Below are positions 11,950 through 22,423 of a stretch of 64,000 nucleotides of DNA, in pieces. Positions within the stretch are counted from its first letter, which is position 1, and each line of letters starts with the position of its first letter. Position numbers and translations under genes: made by a program. The notes below the pieces were generated by a model. The model did not search any database and was not told where the DNA came from. It saw only the letters and a program-made list of their open reading frames with translations. The DNA is from Undaria pinnatifida (lineage: Eukaryota > Sar > Phaeophyceae > Laminariales > Alariaceae), in contig JABAKD010000021.1 of NCBI GenBank assembly GCA_012845835.1, positions 11,705,199-11,769,198 of the forward strand, given 5' to 3'.

Positions 11950-12260
11950 TACGATTAATATTTAATGAAATTGCACTTCAGCTGCGAGATCGAACATTGG
12001 ATTTAGTCGAAACTCATCTTTGCAAGCTGTGTGATACTCCGATCGCGCGTATTACTGAGTGCGTGTACAACGCTCATTAAGGGTATAGGTCGGCGACTCC
12101 CCTTAGAACTACAGTGTAGCTTGTACCAGGGTCAACAGGGCGATGTTAACCAAACTGTGCGCGGAAACTACAAAACCCGTTTTTGAGGGAGACAAAATCT
12201 GACGGCGGTGGAGGAATGCATCACTTATCATGTATATCCTGCAAGTCGTATAACCGGTGA
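11950..12260 (+). repeat. Dispersed repeat B, copy 1
   Basis: About 300 bp that recurs at 14,840-15,130 and 15,830-16,140. Landmarks in order are GCTGYGAGATCGAA, GTCGAAACTCATCTTTGCAA, GATCGCGCG, GGTATAGGTCGGCGACTCCC, AGGGTCAACAGGG, GTGCGCGGAAACTA, ACAAAATCTGACGG, and ATAACCGGTGAGGG. A fourth, 5'-only piece lies at 51,016-51,090. There is no coding frame. It may be a SINE or non-autonomous element. Confidence 0.7.
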
Positions 12261-12551
12261 GGGTCTTTACATAGCAGTTTCGGCACACCCCTTACGCGAG
12301 CAGCCCGAACTGCCTTATGCAGCCGATGCCATAATCGTAAAAAAGAACGCCATGTTTTGGGCTCTGCGACTGCGACGTGATCTTAGCCACGAAACCGTTA
12401 ACCCCCCCCCGACATTTTCTCCCTTTGTTTTCTCATCACGACATACCATCTTAGCCACGGCACGAACAAGCTTACGTGTGAAAGCGTAACATCGTTGCCC
12501 GCCTCATGCATACTGAAACGATCTTCCATGTAATTTCGAACACACACTCAC

Positions 12552-12716
12552 ATACATCCAAGCGCAGACACCATTCCCTCGAAGTGCTTGGCAAGTAGCT
12601 CGAAGCTGAAGCCTTTGGCGACGTAGCGTTTCCACTTCCCGTGGCAGCCGCACGACGGCATTTTCGCCCCGGAAGCAGCGAAGGACACCGCTATCAGCGC
12701 AAGAAGAATCGTCGTT
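12552..12716 (-). CDS. Candidate exon with signal-peptide-like segment
   Basis: A minus-strand acceptor (T-rich tract then GCAG) precedes 12,716 and a donor (AT|GTGAGTGTG) follows 12,552. The open frame encodes TTILLALIAVSFAASGA, then a Cys-rich KMPSCGCHGKWKRYVAKG and an amphipathic stretch. Hydrophobic-then-small residues resemble a signal peptide or a first membrane anchor. Its end phase matches the start phase of the acyltransferase exon at 11,486, which would join them as ..GC-M-LAITAT.., so it could be that gene's upstream exon. Equally it could be an early exon of a separate secreted protein. The splice sites are good; the assignment is open. Confidence 0.4.
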
Positions 12717-13230
12717 CTGCAAAAAACAAAAAAGTTGACGCATTTTTTTAACGACACGCAACTAATAGCAACAACAACAACAACGAAAGTGCTAACAATA
12801 ACAATAAATTTAAGTGCCAATTTCGGATTTTATTGGGGGATCTTGCAAATAGCAAAACAATCAACTTCGTACAGCAGCAGCAAAAGCAAACACCTGGTAT
12901 ACATGGAAAATGTTGCAGATATCAGATACATGGAACTATAAAAAAAAAAAATGCAACAACTTGCAAAATGGCAAAACACAAGGAAACCGCCCATAGGTTT
13001 ACCGCAACCGACGGAAAAGGAACCATCGTTCTGCCAACACAGCAAGTGGTTATTTGGTTTGAAAAATCCACCGCGCTCGGTTCAAACAAAACGTGGCCGT
13101 GTTGAAAAGCCGCCACTCTGTAAAAAGAAAAGCGAGTAGTACTTGTAGGGGTGCTCCCGACCTCGGTCGCTTTCGCTGAAAAATACAGACATTCGTTTCG
13201 ATTAATCCAAACCAACCAATCCAAAATCAT

Positions 13231-13423
13231 CAGGGCTTTTTATTGTTCGGAACTCTTCTCGCGGGTCCAATTAGGTCAGGGCGACCCGGCCCGATCCGAT
13301 ACTCGTGAAAACCCCTTGACCCGACCCGTGACGCTTCAAACACCTCCTGACCCGTCCCGACTCGGCCCGCGACTTACAAAAAAAAAATCCTGACCCAACC
13401 CACGTGACCCGTGGAAAGCCCTG
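13231..13423. mobile_element. hAT-like MITE with target-site duplication
   Basis: A 193-bp element starts CAGGGCTTTT and ends AAAGCCCTG, giving inverted ends of 9-10 bp. It is bordered by AAAATCAT on the left (13,223-13,230) and AAAATAAT on the right (13,424-13,431), a 7-of-8 match to an 8-bp target duplication. CAGGG ends with 8-bp duplications are the hallmark of hAT elements. The interior is nearly all degenerate GACCCG/CCCGAC repeat. A related copy lies at 61,946-62,110. Confidence 0.7.
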
Positions 13424-14459
13424 AAAATAATCAGAGAAAGGAGAGCCGTCGTTCGTTTTGGAAACACGTTAGAACAGGGTGCGCCCGACCGTGGCTAATT
13501 TCCCAGTACTGGTATAAATTTTTATTATTGATGTTATGATACCAGCTCATTACCACTGTAAGACGTAGCACCAGGTACTCGCACCTCAGCCCCTAGCAGG
13601 TCAGTAAGGCTGCAATATCTTCGTGTTGCTGAGCCTCGAGAGTGTGGTTACGACTTACGACACCCACATGACTACTGCTGTCTGCCGCACGTACTGCTGC
13701 TGCTGTGCTGCTACATGGCAGGCAGTGCTGCTAGCTGCTTGCTGTTGTTTCTTGGTACAGTTGGTAGTAACTGGATGGTATGTAATCGGACAAACCGGAT
13801 CATTCTGGTCCAGTTTTAGTAGTATGATAGACGAACGAGCGCATCATACATTACTGTTCGAGTACTCGTGGCAAGCTGCTGCTGCTGCAGCTGTGTACCA
13901 GCCAGAGCCGTTTTCAACTAGACCTGAGCGGGGCAAACGCGAAAGGAACTGGATGAGAGCGATAGCTGGCGATGGTTTTCGAACCATTTGGGCCGGCTTT
14001 TCCCTCGATCGTGTTACTCCCAAGTAAGTGCCACGACTGGGCTGCTGTAAACATTGCGCCTGACACAATGTGCGACCTTTGCTGTCCATTTTGTTCAGTG
14101 CTTTCGTTGTCTTCACTCGAAGCTGATTCGATTTTAATCAGCTCTTGGCAGAACTCTTGTCACATATACGGCCTACCGGGTATCACAACACACCCGCGGC
14201 CAGTTCGAGCATGCGAGGAGCCCAGGGCGGGCGTGTGCCCCCTGCGGCGAAGCCCCCACGTACAGTATTAACAGTGTTCTAAAACAACCATACCCAGTAC
14301 CGGTATAACTATAGTAACACTTCCAATGGCCGTCTCAAGATAGCGTAAGACCGCCCTGACTTCTTCGCCATGCTGCGTTCTCTCGCCAGTGCCATTGATG
14401 ATGCACTTGATAACCTCTATGAGCCCAATGCCGTCTTTTGTCAGTTCCTGGGATCTACG

Positions 14460-14625
14460 AGTATGGCATTTTTTTCTTTTTTCCTTTCCTTCCTTCCTCT
14501 TCCTGACCTGTCTTTTCTTGCTTATCTTGTCTTTTCTTTCCTTTCCTTTTTCGTTTTTCGCCTTCTTGTCTCTTCTTTCTTTCATCTTCTCTTCTTTTCT
14601 TCGTTTTTTTTTCCAATTGACTTGC
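14460..14625 (+). repeat. Polypyrimidine tract
   Basis: About 165 bp made almost only of C and T, with CTTTTCC and TTCCTTCC units. The corresponding minus strand is a G/A tract. It is low-complexity and gives rise to spurious Lys/Arg/Glu-rich and Phe/Leu/Ser-rich frames. Confidence 0.8.
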
Positions 14626-14839
14626 GCCTGTCGTGCGTATGCGTAATGATAGGTACTGCGTGCAATATATACGTGGTGGTCTTTCTTGGGTGGCAAGCGT
14701 TACAGTCGGTTTTTCCAGGCGCGAGTAGTGAGACGTAGGCAACAGTATGGACCTGGCACATCGTAGGCTGACTCCCGATTTCACTTTTGTATGTTTCTGG
14801 TGGAGGCATGAATTGCGTCAGCTGTGATATATTATAAAA

Positions 14840-15130
14840 AATGAAAATACACTCCAGCTGTGAGATCGAAGATTTCGTCGAAACTCATCTTTGCAAGCTG
14901 TGTGTGATACTCCGATCGCGCGCATTACGAGTTGTTTGTCCTCATTAAGGATATAGGTCGGCGACTCCCCTTCGAACAACAGTGCAGCTATCAGGGTCAA
15001 CAGGGTGATTTTAGTCAGTCTGTGCGCGGAAACTATAAAACCCGTTTCAGAGGGGGACAAAATCTGACAGCTGTGGAGGGAAATGTATCCTTTTATCAAG
15101 TGACTCTTGTAAGTCGAATAACCGGTGAGG
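14840..15130 (+). repeat. Dispersed repeat B, copy 2
   Basis: Second copy of the repeat described at 11,950-12,260, with all landmarks in the same order and orientation. After its ATAACCGGTGAGGG end the sequence runs straight into G-tracts. Confidence 0.75.
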
Positions 15131-15790
15131 GGGGGGGGGCGGAGTTTTGAAGGACGTGGGGGCCTGGTTTTGATCAAAAGCGAACGGGTTTGGAGGGGGG
15201 GGGGGGGGGGGGGGCAATTTGTGCATGTAAGCTATAAATCCTTTCAAGGGGATAAATCTGACGGTTTTGGCACCAGTTTATTATTGGGGGGGGGGGGGGG
15301 GGTTGGGTGGGGGTGGGGCGTGTGGGGCAGCTCAATATGTGCGTGGAAACTATACATTATTTTGAGGGGATAAATGTGACGGTTTTGGAAATAATGCATC
15401 AGTTTATCATGCATATCCTGGGGTAAGTCAGTGAGTAGAGAGAGGGTGGAGTGTTCGAGGGGGTGGGGTTGGGATGGGTTGGGGGGGGGGGGGGGGGGGA
15501 GGAAGGGTTTTAGGTGAGGGGTTTGTTATACGTGTGGTGCTAGGTCTAGGCGATGGTGCGGGTGATGGGGAAGAAGGGGGCGTTCGGGGCGGGGGGGTGG
15601 GGGGGAGCAGCGGCATGGATGGCTCTCGAAAGATAATGAGGTGATATCCTGTGCGTGAAATGTTTATTACTCTGGCGGATTTCGATATTTGGTGGGGCGT
15701 TTGAGTAAGGGAGAACGAGAGGGGGGGGTGGGGGGGGGGGGGAAGATTTTTTAGCAGGTTTAGGTCACAAATAATATCCAAATACACTTC
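15125..15790 (+). repeat. G-tract block between two copies of repeat B
   Basis: Several runs of 9-19 G lie at about 15,130, 15,195, 15,287, 15,480, 15,590 and 15,722. Between them is a diverged partial repeat of the 3' half of repeat B (GGGGATAAATCTGACGGTTTTGG at about 15,250 and 15,370). The plus strand therefore has many G4-forming segments. Nothing coding is supported. Confidence 0.7.
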
Positions 15791-15829
15791 GGCTGTGAGA
15801 TCAAAGATATGTAGGGGCTTGTTATATTA

Positions 15830-16140
15830 TACAGTATAAAAATAAAAATACACTCCGGCTGTGAGATCGAATATTTTGTCGAAACTCATCTTTGCAAGCT
15901 GTGTGTAATACTCCGATCGCGCGTATTACGAGTTGTGTGTCCTCATTAAGGATATAGGTCGGCGACTCCCCTTGCAACTACAGCAGTGTAGCTATCAGGG
16001 TCAACAGGGTGATGTTAGTCAGTCTGTGCGCGGATACTATAAAACCCGTTTCTGAGGGGGACAAAATCTGACATCTGTGGAAGGAAACGCATCAGTTTAT
16101 CAAGTGAATACTGTACGTCGAATAACCGATGAGGGGAGGG
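15830..16140 (+). repeat. Dispersed repeat B, copy 3
   Basis: Third full copy of repeat B, in the same orientation as the other two, and again followed by G-rich DNA (16,195-16,220). Together with copy 2 it brackets the G-tract block, so this part looks like a local tandem duplication of about 1 kb. Confidence 0.75.
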
Positions 16141-16345
16141 CGGAGTGTTCAAGGACGTGGGGGCCTGGTTTTGATCAAAAGGGAACGGGGGTGGAGGGGG
16201 TGGAGGGGGGGGGGGGGCGGATGGGGCAGCTCAATATGCGTGTACCACCTTTGGTTTGTGTCTTTTCCCTGGGGTATTCTTCAGCTCCAGAGTGACTGGA
16301 GCCTGTCCTGTCACTACGGACTTGATTATGCGAGTTAATGTGAGA

Positions 16346-16355
16346 ACAACAACAA

Positions 16356-16400
<45 letters not shown>

Positions 16401-16402
16401 AC
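16346..16402 (+). repeat. (AAC)n microsatellite
   Basis: About 18 AAC triplets with one interruption near the start. It is the reverse complement of the long GTT array at 24,624-25,041. Confidence 0.9.
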
Positions 16403-18179
16403 AACACTGCCAGTAACAAATGGGGCCCGTTCAAAGTTTTAAACGCGATACGCAATACTATCATTAGTACGGAGGAAGCAACCACCTGGTCAGCTCGAAC
16501 GCGCGGCGAGACTACAGAGGAAGCAAGCACCTGGGCAGCTCGAACACCCGGACTCGCCACCACCTTGCCACACTCTGGCACGCTGCACCTCAACGGCATC
16601 CGCCGGCGCTACATCACGTCGCGGTTGATAATCGGAGTACATGCCACCAGCCTGTTCCTCCCACAGACGAAAAAGCTCACACAATATGTCCGCAAATATA
16701 ATGATCATTTTGTGATTAGTATTGAGATTAAATTATACTTATATTTCCGGACATACAATATGGGTACAAATTTACCCAGAAACTCTTCATACCTGTATTG
16801 GTGAAATCCGCATCTCAATGCGTGGTGCAGGCGTTGACGCTTGACCAGCAAGGCGTACTCAGGGTACAATGAAGGGTCATCTAGAAAGGGTGCTGCTCGG
16901 GGCTTGCGAGACACCATGCTGGTCCTCCGCCCAGCACTCGTAGCCAGAGGGAAGATGATGCGGGATGTTTCGGATGCATAATGCAATAATGCAACCGAAA
17001 ACCATGGGCAGAATGGCAGAATTCTGAGATGTTTTCCATGTTTTGCTGGTGGCGTCCATAGCCAGGGATGTTTTCCCAATTTTGCGGAGGAATTTGTTTT
17101 TCTAACCTTTTTTCGCTGTTTGCGTTTTTTCATGCTCTCCCTGTTTTTGGTACGAGGTAGGTACAGATCGTATCATACGGCTCGCCCGCGGGGCAGTACC
17201 AACTACCAACATCCAACTCCCAATTCTGTCACCACTTGCTGCTCTCTGCTTCCTACTCCCCGCACATAGGCAGGTGATCGCTGGCGCTACCATTTCTAGT
17301 GGTATACTAGGTACTTGGTTCGACATCCGCCCGCGTGTTGGTTGTTGCCAGACAAGCCACACCGCGCCGGGCAACCTGCAATCAAATAATTAATTTATGT
17401 TGTGTAGGGGGGAATGTGGGGATCTTGGCGCTGGTGCTGCTCCGGGCTGCCTCTAGTCTCGGAGACTCCCAGCCCCAGGATTCGCTCGCGCCTCGCATGG
17501 TACGTTGCCGCCCATACCCAATGGTTTCTCCTCTCTTTTGCGATCGACTGTTTTGTACGAGCTATGATTGATACCTGTGCAGGCGGCTATTAATATTAAT
17601 ATGTGGTACGAGTATCGTATAAAAATCGAAAAACGTCAGCTGTGAGTACAACCGATTGAACGCCAGTATACACGTGTACTCCGCGGCCAAGCAGCACTAT
17701 TACGGACAACTATTTCCTGCAGTTTCAGATTGCGCTAGCACCGAGCTAAGTGTGAGACCAAACCACTGCACCTGCTTATTTTAGCACCCGTCATCACACA
17801 ACATCCGAACAGCATAGTGCAACTTCCATAAGAGGAAGAATGGACGCACCTCCAGCGTGGAGATATATATGCGTGCATGTTCGCGAAGCACGGTAAGCAA
17901 ACTGACATCGCACGAACGCCTGCATTGCCCAATGCAGCTTCGCGACGGAAAAGGGCGCACCTCCAGCTTGGAGACATGCCACTCTGATGACATAAACAGG
18001 GACCCTGAGCACCACACACGGAATAAATCCAATCGCGCAACCTACGACCTCCGGGCGGCTGCATACCGCCCCCTAGGTACGTGTAGCTAACAGCAACGAA
18101 CACTCTGCCCGCGTTGCTGCGACCGCCTCATTCCCCCTCCACTAACTTCCTCGAAAGCACGGGCGGGTGGGTGGGACAC
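16403..18179. other. Non-coding stretch before the Ngaro-like element
   Basis: No supported gene. A 46-bp imperfect duplication (AGGAAGCAACCACCTGG..) occurs at about 16,472-16,560. A short unit CGCACCTCCAGC(G/T)TGGAGA appears twice, at about 17,846 and 17,958. Promoters or regulatory sites could not be recognised. Confidence 0.4.
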
Positions 18180-18412
18180 CAGCCAGTCTATCACACCTTG
18201 AACCTGTCTCGCTGACGATGCTTCTCTCTTCTCTGCGTGCTTCGCTTGCTAGTCAGCAACCAGACAGACTGACTGATCCAAGGTTCCCTTTGCTATATCA
18301 GGACAAGTACAAGCAACCACCCGCGTTGATCTCATTGGTCGACGTGCAATTACCCCAAACTTCTTCCGTACATACAAAACCCTTATTTTCTCGTGCCTCG
18401 ACAATAACACGC
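18180..18412 (-). repeat. Right terminal direct repeat of the Ngaro-like element
   Basis: About 233 bp matching 23,894-24,130 in the same orientation at roughly 90% identity. The shared segment runs from CAGCCAGTCTATCACACC to AATAAYACGC. It contains CGCTGACGATGCTTCTCTC and CCCGCGTTGATCTCATTGG. A small indel (GACTGACTGATCC versus GACTGATCC) separates the copies. Confidence 0.85.
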
Positions 18413-18748
18413 TTTGTATTTTGCTTTCGAAGTTGTATCATATTATTGCGCACCCCCCGCTCGGAGCACGGGGGGCGGAGAGAGGGGCAGGCCCCCGGGG
18501 CTGCTTCAACAGCAGCCCCACGCTATCATCCGTAACCCTGAGTCAAGTTCCATCCCAGCTGGCAATGTCGAGCTTTCGACGCCAAACTCCAATAATGGTA
18601 TTTGGCTCAGCTTACGGACGCATTGCGTCCCTCCCCTACCCCCTTTGCTGTACTCCTAGGATGCGCACGTCAAGATCCAACTTCTCCTTTCTATCCGCCT
18701 GGCACAAATGATAAGGCTGCGTACTAGCTGAAGTAGTTACGTCGACTT

Positions 18749-19834
18749 CTACCCCTCCAGCTTTGGAATGGGGTTAACTTGCCCCCAATCTGTACCCTGC
18801 CCCGGCTGGATCCCGTTACCCATCCCCTCCTGGGCCATTACGTTTGCTACCCGGCTGGCATTCTTCCCGTGGCTACGAATGTACGCCTTATAGGCATCAG
18901 ACGCCCACCGGCCCTCCCGTTGCAACGTCTCTGGGGAGGCACCCCCTGCTGATAAGCGCGTTGCGCCCCCAATCCTAAGGGAGTGCAGAGCGTACTCATC
19001 CGCCCGCACGCCCGCCAACGCAACCACTTCTCGCAGGGCTACCGTCGCGTGTTGCTTCGTCCACATGGACCATCTGCCACCACCACTGCCATACGCCACC
19101 AGGGGAGTCGGCGAGGGCAAAAACAAATAACAAGACATCAACTCGAGCATGAGATCGACAGCACCGCCACCGGCCCCCACGGGTGAATCCGCCCGAACGC
19201 GCGAAATAACCGCCCCTTTGCACAACTGGTCGCCGTTAGACCCACGAAATCGAACCTCGACGCGGTCGGCTCTCGACCATTGCGGCACCCCCAACTGTAC
19301 CCGACCGCGAAAGAAAGCCACGTCTGCCCGCCGTAAACAATACGTTTCGTGGATACGCGACCGGGTTTCCGCGAACATTTCCGATGCGCGGGTCAAAAAC
19401 CAAAACGACACACACAACGCAAGCCACAACACGCGCCCCCCGTTACACCAAGCAGGGATCAAAGTTTCGCTAGCAAGCAACATAGCCCACGACACGGGCC
19501 GACGCACGGTCACCTGATTACCCATTTCGGCATGCGAGCGCGCCGCACCTTTGAGGGCGCTCGCGATGACGGGGCGAGTGGTGTCGAGCTCGAAACCGCG
19601 TGATATGCGATGAAAAAACTTGACGGCCGACAGATGGCTTTCGATGGTCGCCGACCGCAGTTTCTTGGTAGCAAACGCGTACGCTACGCACTCAAACGAA
19701 TGCCACACGTTGGTCATATCGTCAATGCCGCGATCAAGGAAGACGGGAACACCAGAACGTACCCGAAAGTCTACCCATGCTCCAAAATGCCCCAAATAAG
19801 CTCGTTCAGTCGAGGCCGCAACGGCGTGTCGCAT
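18749..19834 (-). CDS. Tyrosine recombinase of the Ngaro-like element
   Basis: 361-residue enzyme expected to cut and rejoin DNA through a Tyr-DNA intermediate, inserting the cDNA. The N-terminal half, with STERAYLGHFGAWVDF and SHLSAVKFFHRISRGF, resembles the SAM-like core-binding domain of phage-type integrases. The catalytic half has the first Arg in FWFLTRASEM (about residue 150), the HxxR box in LHSLRIGGATRLS (about residue 293) and the Tyr nucleophile probably in WASDAYKAYIRS (about residue 318), so the R-HxxR-Y set appears complete. The ORF starts 29 bp before the end of the RT ORF, in another frame. Length and order fit DIRS-type recombinases. No frameshift is seen. Confidence 0.88.
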   Translation of the reverse strand: MRHAVAASTERAYLGHFGAWVDFRVRSGVPVFLDRGIDDMTNVWHSFECVAYAFATKKLRSATIESHLSAVKFFHRISRGFELDTTRPVIASALKGAARSHAEMGNQVTVRRPVSWAMLLASETLIPAWCNGGRVLWLALCVSFWFLTRASEMFAETRSRIHETYCLRRADVAFFRGRVQLGVPQWSRADRVEVRFRGSNGDQLCKGAVISRVRADSPVGAGGGAVDLMLELMSCYLFLPSPTPLVAYGSGGGRWSMWTKQHATVALREVVALAGVRADEYALHSLRIGGATRLSAGGASPETLQREGRWASDAYKAYIRSHGKNASRVANVMAQEGMGNGIQPGQGTDWGQVNPIPKLEG

Positions 19835-22202
19835 GAGTCCAAGGCCAACACCGAGTACATAAAGAAATGCCGATGGTCACCAGTTCCCGAACCTGCCACG
19901 GGATGTTGGGACGAACGGCGCGCAAATTATCAAGAACGGAACGACGATCCCAGCGAGAGATACCGTCGGCGGCAGCGTTGTGGGTACCACGCACGTGCGT
20001 TGCCTCGAAATGCCATACGGATGACACTTCGAGAACGCCGAGGAGGCGCATGAGGGCACCGGAACGCGGTTCCAGCCTCCCCCGACACCGCCGTACCCAA
20101 TGCATGGCGGCCTCGTTGTCTCCTCCCAACAAAGCACGATCTCCCGTCGCTGACGGTCGATCGACACACGAAGACACTAGGACAAATTCCGACACAACCA
20201 TGCCCAAAAGTTCAAGAACGTTGATAGATAAGTCGTCCACGCCGCGGACGGACTTACTCAAGCCGCAAAACCGTGACTGTTCCTGGGCTGTGAGATCATG
20301 GCGCCAGTAAACACCGGTTTCGAGACAGTATCCCCCGACGGCGGTTTTTGACGCGTCCGAGAACATCGTACGTTGTGCCGGGCGCTCCAGCAAATGATAC
20401 ATCGGCGCCAACAGCACCCTGCCGCGCGCGTCAACACCTTTGTCGACAAACCACCGCCAAAACTCGAGATCCGCATGGAGCTCGGGCCCAAGGACAACAC
20501 GCCGCCCCGGACTGGCCATTCGGCCAGCGAAGTGATCACCGGCAGCGATGCGCGGCATGCCAACCGAAGCCAACAAACGATGAACGGAGAAAGACCCGGG
20601 ACGAACGGCAAAAGAGATGTGCACGAGGAAACCCGCCAGCTGCGACACCTGCTTCGCTGAAGCATAGGTGCGAGTCGGGGGCCACTCCGCTAAAAGCAAT
20701 CGCAGCTTGAGGCGCTTATGTGACGGCGCCGTCACCGTAAGCGCCTCTGTGTCCATCAAACAGCCCAGCACTTCGAGACGCGTGTCCCAGTTAGTGATTT
20801 TGCTGGCGGACAATAGAGGGGGGTCGGACGCGCCACGTACGCCCAACAAGCGAAAATGGTCCGACGCCAACGACTGCACAGCCCGCATACAGCGACGACC
20901 GTCCGGCCACCACTGAACCTCGACAAGAATGCCGTCGTCTACGTAGTACCGCACGAAAAAACGACTCCCGGCGTAGCCGCCGCTACCGGAAACGGTTCTA
21001 CCATCGCGAGGGAGGGACGCAACCGACCCCCCCCGCGGCGGGGCAAGACGCACATGTTCGACGGCAGCCGCCTCTTGGGGGGAAATAGCCGCATCTTGAA
21101 ACGTAGCGTGGGTGTGGGAATGTTCCAGCACAGAAGCCATCAGCCCCCAGAACCCGGGACTATTATGCCACCCGAACTGCAAGCGAATATCCACAACCAC
21201 GTATTCGCCCATCGCGTACCCAAACACCGGCGCCTCTACCGGTTCAACTAAGACTTGACGATAGGCGTCTTTCAAGTCAACGCGGCAAAGGACGGTTCTA
21301 GCTGTGGGACCGTGCAACTGCCGCAAAAACAACACCCGTAACAACACATCACGGTACACATGACCGAGCTCGCAGGAGGGGGCGGAGGGAAAATCGGTAT
21401 CGTCGTTAACCCTGGAGTGGCCGCCCGCGCGCGCAAACGTGAGATCGTGAATGATGCGAAACTTAGGCTTAAGCACGACGGCCAACGGCAAAACACGCAA
21501 ACCCCGAATATCGGACGCGGAACTTAATTGAAACAACAAAGCCCGACCGTGCACCACGTCAGCACATGTATTTTGGTGAACAGCAACGGCATGGGGGGGG
21601 ACGGTCGGGTGGTTACCGTATGCACGCTCAGCAGTCAAATTAACCCCCCGCGCAACATCCACCGGGGAGCTCGGTGCCAAAACGCGGAGCAACTGGTCAA
21701 CTCGAGGGAAGTTTTTGACGATACCAAACCAATGACGAACGATGTGAGGATGAATATGTGGGGCAATGCGAGCAGACCCGACAGCGGACGTAATCAATAT
21801 AACACTGCCGGCACAGGCACGCAAAAGACACGGCCCCGCGCTGGCAACCACATCGGGATTCCCGGAACCTGTGGACGATACCGACCGCGTTACGCTATCC
21901 TGCGCGGCGCGCCACGCTTCAACCGCCGAATCCAACTGTGCGTGATCGCGCTCGCCGTCGGTCGAGCCGTGTCCGCACCCCCAGTCAAAATCCGAACGTT
22001 GCGGACGTTCGCTATGGCTAACTGTATCTCCGCGCGCGACCGATAAGCCAGTTCCTACAATGCGCGCAGAGACTAACGTACACGCGTGCGCGCTCCCCAT
22101 GGTCACCTCTATTTCCGAAAATGACGGATCCCGGAGCAACGGGTACACGTTTGCGCCCAACGCCGCCTTGCCCGCTAGCGCCGCCAACGCACGCCCCCGC
22201 AA
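19806..22202 (-). CDS. Reverse transcriptase-RNase H polyprotein of the Ngaro-like element
   Basis: 798 residues in one open frame. The RT domain shows CRVDLKDAYRQVLVEP (motif A with catalytic Asp, about residue 315) and FFVRYYVDDGILVEV (motif C, YVDD, about residue 420). RNase H follows with TMFSDASKTAVGGYCLETG (first Asp), a middle LGGDNEAAMHWV and the C-terminal ATHVRGTHNAAADGISR, where His and Asp of the last block are kept. There is no protease or integrase, as expected for DIRS-order elements. The open frame may extend upstream of 22,202; the start is not fixed, since Gag lies in a different frame and expression may need frameshifting or re-initiation. It would copy element RNA into DNA. 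Confidence 0.88.
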   Translation of the reverse strand: MRGRALAALAGKAALGANVYPLLRDPSFSEIEVTMGSAHACTLVSARIVGTGLSVARGDTVSHSERPQRSDFDWGCGHGSTDGERDHAQLDSAVEAWRAAQDSVTRSVSSTGSGNPDVVASAGPCLLRACAGSVILITSAVGSARIAPHIHPHIVRHWFGIVKNFPRVDQLLRVLAPSSPVDVARGVNLTAERAYGNHPTVPPHAVAVHQNTCADVVHGRALLFQLSSASDIRGLRVLPLAVVLKPKFRIIHDLTFARAGGHSRVNDDTDFPSAPSCELGHVYRDVLLRVLFLRQLHGPTARTVLCRVDLKDAYRQVLVEPVEAPVFGYAMGEYVVVDIRLQFGWHNSPGFWGLMASVLEHSHTHATFQDAAISPQEAAAVEHVRLAPPRGGSVASLPRDGRTVSGSGGYAGSRFFVRYYVDDGILVEVQWWPDGRRCMRAVQSLASDHFRLLGVRGASDPPLLSASKITNWDTRLEVLGCLMDTEALTVTAPSHKRLKLRLLLAEWPPTRTYASAKQVSQLAGFLVHISFAVRPGSFSVHRLLASVGMPRIAAGDHFAGRMASPGRRVVLGPELHADLEFWRWFVDKGVDARGRVLLAPMYHLLERPAQRTMFSDASKTAVGGYCLETGVYWRHDLTAQEQSRFCGLSKSVRGVDDLSINVLELLGMVVSEFVLVSSCVDRPSATGDRALLGGDNEAAMHWVRRCRGRLEPRSGALMRLLGVLEVSSVWHFEATHVRGTHNAAADGISRWDRRSVLDNLRAVRPNIPWQVRELVTIGISLCTRCWPWTHATRRCGLD

Positions 22203-22423
22203 ACCGCCCGTGACTCCGGGGACTGCCGGTACGGTCGGCGCTCCGCCAACGTCGACCGTCGACCCAACCCCCCACCAACCGCCAACGCCGCAGCCGCGCC
22301 CCCCGAGATTTGACCCAACACGCGGCCGCCACTCTCAGTTGTTGACGCAGCCGCTACATCCACCGCCGGCGCCGCAGCTGCGCCCGCAAAGGCTGGGCCC
22401 ACCTGGCGGCAGGGCCCGTGTCT

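Noticed and set aside
14268..14784. Lys/Arg/Glu-rich minus-strand frames
   Set aside because: Translation of the polypyrimidine tract.
16231..16599. Valine-run frame of 122 codons
   Set aside because: Readout of the AAC/GTT microsatellite at 16,346-16,402.
19610..22046. Several plus-strand frames of 120-172 codons
   Set aside because: Antisense shadows of the RT-RNase H and recombinase ORFs.
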